NCBI RefSeq assembly: GCF_900699765.1
Contig: NZ_CAADHO010000012.1
Coordinates: forward strand, 120,873 to 184,872
From: Desulfoluna butyratoxydans
Lineage (GTDB): Bacteria; Desulfobacterota; Desulfobacteria; Desulfobacterales; Desulfolunaceae
DNA length: 64,000 bases
Direction: 5' to 3'
Of this stretch, positions 60,274 through 64,000 are shown piece after piece. The translations under genes and the position numbers were made by a program. The first letter of the stretch is position 1. The number at the start of each line of letters is the position of its first letter. The notes under the pieces were generated by a model. The model saw only the letters and a list, made by a program, of their open reading frames with translations, had not been told where the DNA came from and made no database searches.

Positions 60274-61683
60274 TTATTTATTATCGGATTGCTCTTGATT
60301 CTTAAGTTCCTCAAACTTGGCCGCCATGGTAGGGTTGAGCCGAGTTAATTTTTTGACCGTAACATCTTGTGCCTTGTCATTTGCAAGCCGCAGTTGTCGA
60401 TCAGTCCCAAGCAACGCATCTTTCGTCTTTTGTAGATGATTTATTGACTTGTCAATTTCGTCTATTGCTGTTTGGAACTTTCTGGACGCAATGTCGTAGT
60501 TCTTTCCGAATGCGGTTTTAAACTTGTCGAGGTCGTTTTCAAAGTTGGTAACGTCTATGTTCTGTGCCTTAACGAGTGCAAGCTCCGTCTTATATTCTAA
60601 TGACTTCATCGCTGCGTTACGCAGCAGCGTAATAATTGGAAGAAAGAATTGCGGCCGAACCACGTACATCTTTTGGTAACGGTGAAACACGTCAACGATC
60701 CCGGTATTATAAAGCTCACTGTCAGATTCGAGCAGGGATACCAACACTGCGTATTCGCAACCCTTTTCAGTGCGATCCTTATCAAGTTCCTTTAGAAAAT
60801 CTTCGTTCTTTTTCTTTGTTGTGGTGGCATCGCTTTCGTTCTTCATTTCAAACATGATAGAAACGATTTCAGTGCCTGCCTCGTCAGAGTCACGGAAAAT
60901 GTAGTCACCCTTGCTGCCGGTAGTTGCGTCGTTGTCCTTCTCGAAATAGGCTCTTGGAAACGCTGTCGCGCGAATACGATTGAACTCGGTTTCACAGTGC
61001 TGTTCAAGGGTTTCGCCAACCATCTTCGTTGACAGGCGAGCTTTCATATCCTTTAGACGATCTATCGTGTCGTCCCGATCTTTGATCTGCGTCTCGTACT
61101 TATCCTTGAGCGACTTCTCGGCGAGTTCCTTTTCAAGCTCAGCTTGCTTCAGGCTGTTCTTTAGTTCGTCACGCTCCTTCTCGGCAACGCTAACTGCCTC
61201 AGTAATAGCGAGTTTTTGCTCAACTTCGTTCGTGCATAGCTTCGCTTTTAGATCTTGAATCTCTGCATCCTTCTTCGCTTTGGTTTCTTGAAGCTCTTTT
61301 GATAGATTAACCTCGGCTAGCTTTAAAGCGGTATCGTTATCTTGCTTAGCCTGTTTCAGCTCGTTGGCAAGCTCGTCACGTTCTTTTTCCACAGCGCTTA
61401 GAGCTTGGGTCACAGCAAGCTTCTGCTCTGTCTCCCCAGCATCTAATTTCGCCTTCAATTCTTGAATCTCTGTGTCCTTGGCAGCGGCAGTCTTCTGCAT
61501 CTCGCTTCCAACCTTTTCTTTGGCGAGCTCAACTGCGTTTTGCTTTTCTTGCTCGGCCAATTCAAGACGCTCATTCAATTGCTGCTCAAACTCACTATCG
61601 CGAACCTGCTTCAAAATGTCCGCATACCCAGCCTCATCAACTTTGAAAGCTTTCTTGCAGTGGGGGCAGATGATTTCATTCAT
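60274..61683 (-). CDS. DUF2130 coiled-coil protein in an integron cassette
   Basis: 469 residues. One CPHC zinc-ribbon-like motif at the N-terminus (MNEIICPHCKKAFKVDEAGY), a long coiled coil (about 30-225) with an internal repeat (AVEKERDELANELKQA / VAEKERDELKNSLKQA), then the DUF2130 core (MKARLSTKMVGETLEQHCETEF, FPRAYFEKDND, GSKGDYIF). The core resembles nuclease-like folds linked to RmuC, but no activity is established. It is unusually large for a cassette gene. Its cassette is bounded by GTTGGGC (61769) and its attC (60163-60253). Confidence 0.82.
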   Translation of the reverse strand: MNEIICPHCKKAFKVDEAGYADILKQVRDSEFEQQLNERLELAEQEKQNAVELAKEKVGSEMQKTAAAKDTEIQELKAKLDAGETEQKLAVTQALSAVEKERDELANELKQAKQDNDTALKLAEVNLSKELQETKAKKDAEIQDLKAKLCTNEVEQKLAITEAVSVAEKERDELKNSLKQAELEKELAEKSLKDKYETQIKDRDDTIDRLKDMKARLSTKMVGETLEQHCETEFNRIRATAFPRAYFEKDNDATTGSKGDYIFRDSDEAGTEIVSIMFEMKNESDATTTKKKNEDFLKELDKDRTEKGCEYAVLVSLLESDSELYNTGIVDVFHRYQKMYVVRPQFFLPIITLLRNAAMKSLEYKTELALVKAQNIDVTNFENDLDKFKTAFGKNYDIASRKFQTAIDEIDKSINHLQKTKDALLGTDRQLRLANDKAQDVTVKKLTRLNPTMAAKFEELKNQEQSDNK

Positions 61684-61770
61684 TTCTATTTCTTCTCCAT
61701 TTTGACGGTGATTTGTACTATCACACCAACTGCGAATTCAGATCATCTTCAGCGGTCTTTTTATTGATGC

Positions 61771-62620
61771 CCAACAATTATTATCCGACATTTCTGTCCG
61801 ATAATCCCCTCTCAGGGACAAATAAGGACAAAACTGTCGGATATTACCTTTGATTCAAGGATTATCCGACAAAAATGTCTGATAATCCGTATAATTCATG
61901 ATTTTTCGGATATCAAGCCATTCTCTTCTGTGTACAGAAGAGAACAATGTCCCAATCGAAATCCATGATCTCAAAATTGGCAATTTCAATTGACTGCTTA
62001 GTCAACAATATATCAGCCATTTATCATCTCAGAATTAAATTCTTACTCCTTGATGGACATAATTGCAAGGAAGGATAAAAAAGACCCGGCATGCAAACAT
62101 TGAAAATGTAAAGCGGGCCAGATGGAAGGGTTCAGGTCACTCGAAGAAGCTGATCCCACCGAGTGGTATAGGAAGGGGACTTGTGGTTGAATTGAGTGCG
62201 CCATGCTTTGGGCTCTGAAAGGTCAGTGGAGAGTCCGGAAGGTGCATAAGTTACGGTACGGCGTCCCATGTTGGCATTCACCGCATACATGGCTTTCATC
62301 AAAGCTGAAGACTGGTCCCGGTCAACTTTATCAATGAGGAGCTGCTGCTCTGGTTTTTGCTGGGTCAGCTCCCGCATATGGATCCTTAGCTTCTTGAAAG
62401 GTAGGCCTTCCCGATAAATCTCGGCAAAGGCCGCAAGGGCCTCCTTGATAATTTCCGGGCTGTCGGAGGTTGGCACCGGAAATCGAAAGGTGGTCTTGTT
62501 GTAATAGAAATCAGCTTTGTGGAATCTGTTGCTCATTGCATAGATATCCATCACACCCGCCCGAAGCCCATCCTTGCGCAGCTTTTCTGCAGCCCGTTCG
62601 GCATAGAAGGAGAGGGCTGT
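61771..62620 (-). repeat. Direct duplication, copy 2 (with copy 1 at 56691-57410)
   Basis: Counterpart of copy 1, longer because it lacks some deletions. The part next to the cassette start (61775-61880) is packed with TTATCCGACA/TGTCGGATAA-type motifs in both directions, which could be recombinase or regulator sites. The outer half is the umuC fragment. It holds no intact gene and could act as leader, promoter or recombination platform for the cassettes. Confidence 0.7.
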
Positions 62621-62625
62621 TGAGC
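62132..62625 (-). pseudogene. umuC C-terminal fragment, copy C
   Basis: About 165 codons remain in frame: ALSFYAERAAEKLRKDGLRAG, FYYNKTTFRFPVPTSDSPEII, LMKAMYAVNANMGRRTVTYA and the end SPSYTTRWDQLLRVT. This is the end of a Y-family polymerase V subunit (UmuC); the catalytic N-terminal two thirds are missing. The frame continues to 62905 through unrelated sequence including a terminator hairpin, so it is not a complete gene. It is the best preserved of three copies. Confidence 0.8.
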
Positions 62626-62722
62626 CCCGAACTTTCAAGCATTTTTTATACCGCCAACCATCCCAGACCTTGACCAAAGCGGTGGCTGCCTGTATCGAAA
62701 CGTCATAAGTTAAAGGTCGGCT

Positions 62723-62755
62723 AAAAAAAGGCACCCCAATTGGGGTGCCCTTTTT
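62723..62755 (+). terminator. Terminator-like hairpin, near copy of that behind selC
   Basis: GGCACCCCAA (62730-62739) pairs with TTGGGGTGCC (62740-62749), with A7 before and T5 after. The bases TGCCCTTTTTGCGTTTG are identical to those at 53834-53850, and both are followed within ~60 bp by the GTAGG-GCAAAGCG-CGTGCCCATCT motif. Confidence 0.8.
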
Positions 62756-62840
62756 GCGTTTGATTTGCATGGAATAATCCACCGTGGAGGAGGGTAGGGC
62801 GAGCAAAGCGAATCGTGCCCATCTAATACCGAAAGCGCCA

Positions 62841-63110
62841 TCACCTTCCCCGCATTTTATCCTGCTCCTCCTTATAAATTGCCGCCATCCGATCAATCTT
62901 GGCATACTGCCGGGCCAGGAGGTCTTCGGTGATGGTTCGGATTCCCCATTTTTTGAAGTCGATCTGAAGGCCGTTTCCTCCCGGCGCGTCTGCCTTATCC
63001 AGTTCCGCGTGAAAAGCCCCCACAGATTTCAACAGACGGTGGATGTCTTTGATGGAGTCGCACAGTTCCGAAATTTCGGAGCCTTCGAACATTCCCGGTG
63101 ACGTGGTCAT
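62841..63110 (-). CDS. Hypothetical protein, 89 residues
   Basis: Helical, soluble (MTTSPGMFEGSEISELCDSIKDIHRLLKSVGAFHAELDKA...). No family recognised. ATG 63110 has GGGAG six bases upstream; the frame extends left to 63257 without better support. GC content is nearer the core than the cassettes. It lies just outside the repeated boundary motif at 62796. Confidence 0.6.
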   Translation of the reverse strand: MTTSPGMFEGSEISELCDSIKDIHRLLKSVGAFHAELDKADAPGGNGLQIDFKKWGIRTITEDLLARQYAKIDRMAAIYKEEQDKMRGR

Positions 63111-64000
63111 GGTGAACTCCCAATGAATTAGGTGATAGAAAAAGAAGGGCATAGAAAAACAGGGGGGGCATTCAAGAAGTCGGGAATAGGTCATAGCATT
63201 TGCCAGAGGGCATCGGCGTTTATGGCTGTACCTGAAAAGCCAAATGCACCGATACACCGGAACCGCAGCGTATGGAACGCAGGGTCTATTGTGCTATGAC
63301 CTACCCCCTCTGGCCTTGCCCCTGTGCCCTGATGATTCCTTCCCCCAAAAAAATCGGGAAAAGGGACAAGGCTGCCCCAAAAGGCAAAGAGCCCTTCAGG
63401 CATCGGGAAAGGGAAAACGCACCTTCGGTGAGGTGAGGAGGAAAAGTGGCAGAACTCCTTCATTGCCAGTGCAGCTCGAAGACGCGCAGAATTCCGAAGG
63501 GGCGTTTTCCCCGCCGTCAGTCAGAAACGCACGTGTTCATAGGCCATTTGAATCGGCAATGATGGTGGTAAACGTGGCGCGGGATGCCGCGCATGAAGGA
63601 AAATACGACTTGAAATGGATCGGGGGCTGGTGTAAAAAACCGCTTAGCCATAACGACCTCCGTGTTAGGTTGTTTTGGTCAGGCCTGGCAGGATGTGTCC
63701 GCATCCTGTCGGGTCGCCTTTCAATGATAATAACTAGTTATTACGATCAACCATAAATTCATCCTCTCGGTGTGTCAATAGTTTTTTTGTCGTTATATTC
63801 CATGGTTATTCATTTCAAAATCCATAGAAATAACCCGCCACCCGCACCGGCCCCCCTCCACAACCTGTCATAGCCCTATACGCCAGCCCTTTCAATGTAG
63901 TACTTTTATTTTTTGCGTTTCGAAATCAGCTTGGCGGTTGAAACATGTGAGCTTTTCGAGCAATGACCCTTCTTGTCCTTTGGCTTTTTAGGGCCTCTCT
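63111..64000. other. 890-bp stretch without a supportable gene
   Basis: Frames 63191-63463 minus and 63244-63756 plus show no family features and overlap each other antisense. A palindrome AATAACTAGTTATT (63729-63742) is present. The last 250 bp are AT-rich and may lead to a gene beyond the window. No integron integrase is seen here. Confidence 0.5.

Noticed and set aside
62132..62905. A 257-residue intact protein
   Set aside because: Only the last ~165 codons are UmuC-like; the N-terminal part is translated from repeat and terminator sequence.
63244..63756. 170-residue plus-strand frame
   Set aside because: Low-complexity composition, no ribosome site, overlapped antisense by other equally long frames.

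Overview
The window looks like a chromosome segment of a GC-rich, Gram-negative, probably anaerobic bacterium of the Desulfobacterota (Desulfobacteraceae-like; Desulfoluna or a relative is a guess). The evidence is a complete LPS/outer-membrane gene set with a Lol system and BamA, a tRNA nucleotidyltransferase fused to DHH and CBS domains next to trpS, an orange-protein-like sigma-54 regulon, a selenocysteine tRNA and a PEP-CTERM protein. Coordinates 1-30000 and 47800-53750 are mostly ordinary core chromosome. The stretches 30000-35900, 39900-47500 and 53760-63100 are accessory and locally AT-rich. LAYOUT. 1-8900: trpS (partial), CCA/DHH protein, radical SAM protein, pilC, pilS-like kinase, lysS. 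8970-18960: one envelope-biogenesis block in one direction, lolC/E-lolD-bamA-skp-lpxD-lpxA-lpxI-msbA, without the fabZ and lpxB often found in such clusters. 19100-23330: IHF/HU protein, a histidine phosphatase overlapping ttcA, a cereblon-like CULT-domain protein and a MtnX-like phosphatase. 23550-25190: a 213-bp MITE-like element with 14-bp perfect inverted ends and an 8-bp target duplication lies directly against a c-di-GMP-I riboswitch plus terminator that precedes a secreted FG-GAP protein. 25440-27680: a sigma-54 activator, two 27-bp tandem activator sites, a -24/-12 promoter, and a NifX/orange-protein-like gene with a Gly-rich partner. 27860-35000: a chimeric histidine kinase with a duplicated sensor module, an enolase-superfamily/alpha-beta hydrolase fusion with a Cys nucleophile, and a large acyltransferase-like protein. 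35870-39150: flavin oxidoreductase plus a DUF1365-cyclopropane synthase fusion. 40670-47500: a type VI effector locus, namely an Hcp carrier with LysM, a polymorphic toxin with immunity gene, and a 5'-truncated RHS protein with a TNT (NAD glycohydrolase) tip and its own candidate immunity gene. 47840-53370: ilvE, TrmB and Lrp regulators, pgpA, larC, a PepT-like peptidase. 53658-53755: tRNA-Sec. THE ACCESSORY REGION AFTER selC (53800-63100) is the most unusual part. It starts with a 181-bp tandem repeat array. It then contains unrelated small genes, all on the minus strand, that behave as integron gene cassettes: several cassette starts (GTTRRRY-like) are complementary to the 1L core just after the same gene. 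At three cassette ends the 1L core is split at the same place (between A and AC) by the 3' end of an ORF-less group II intron in the opposite orientation, the behaviour known for group IIC-attC introns. No integrase is visible, so this may be a cluster of attC sites lacking integrase. Three fragments of a umuC 3' end, two of them inside a long direct duplication that ends at cassette starts, lie among the cassettes. One cassette encodes a TIR-domain protein, a plausible phage-defence NADase.
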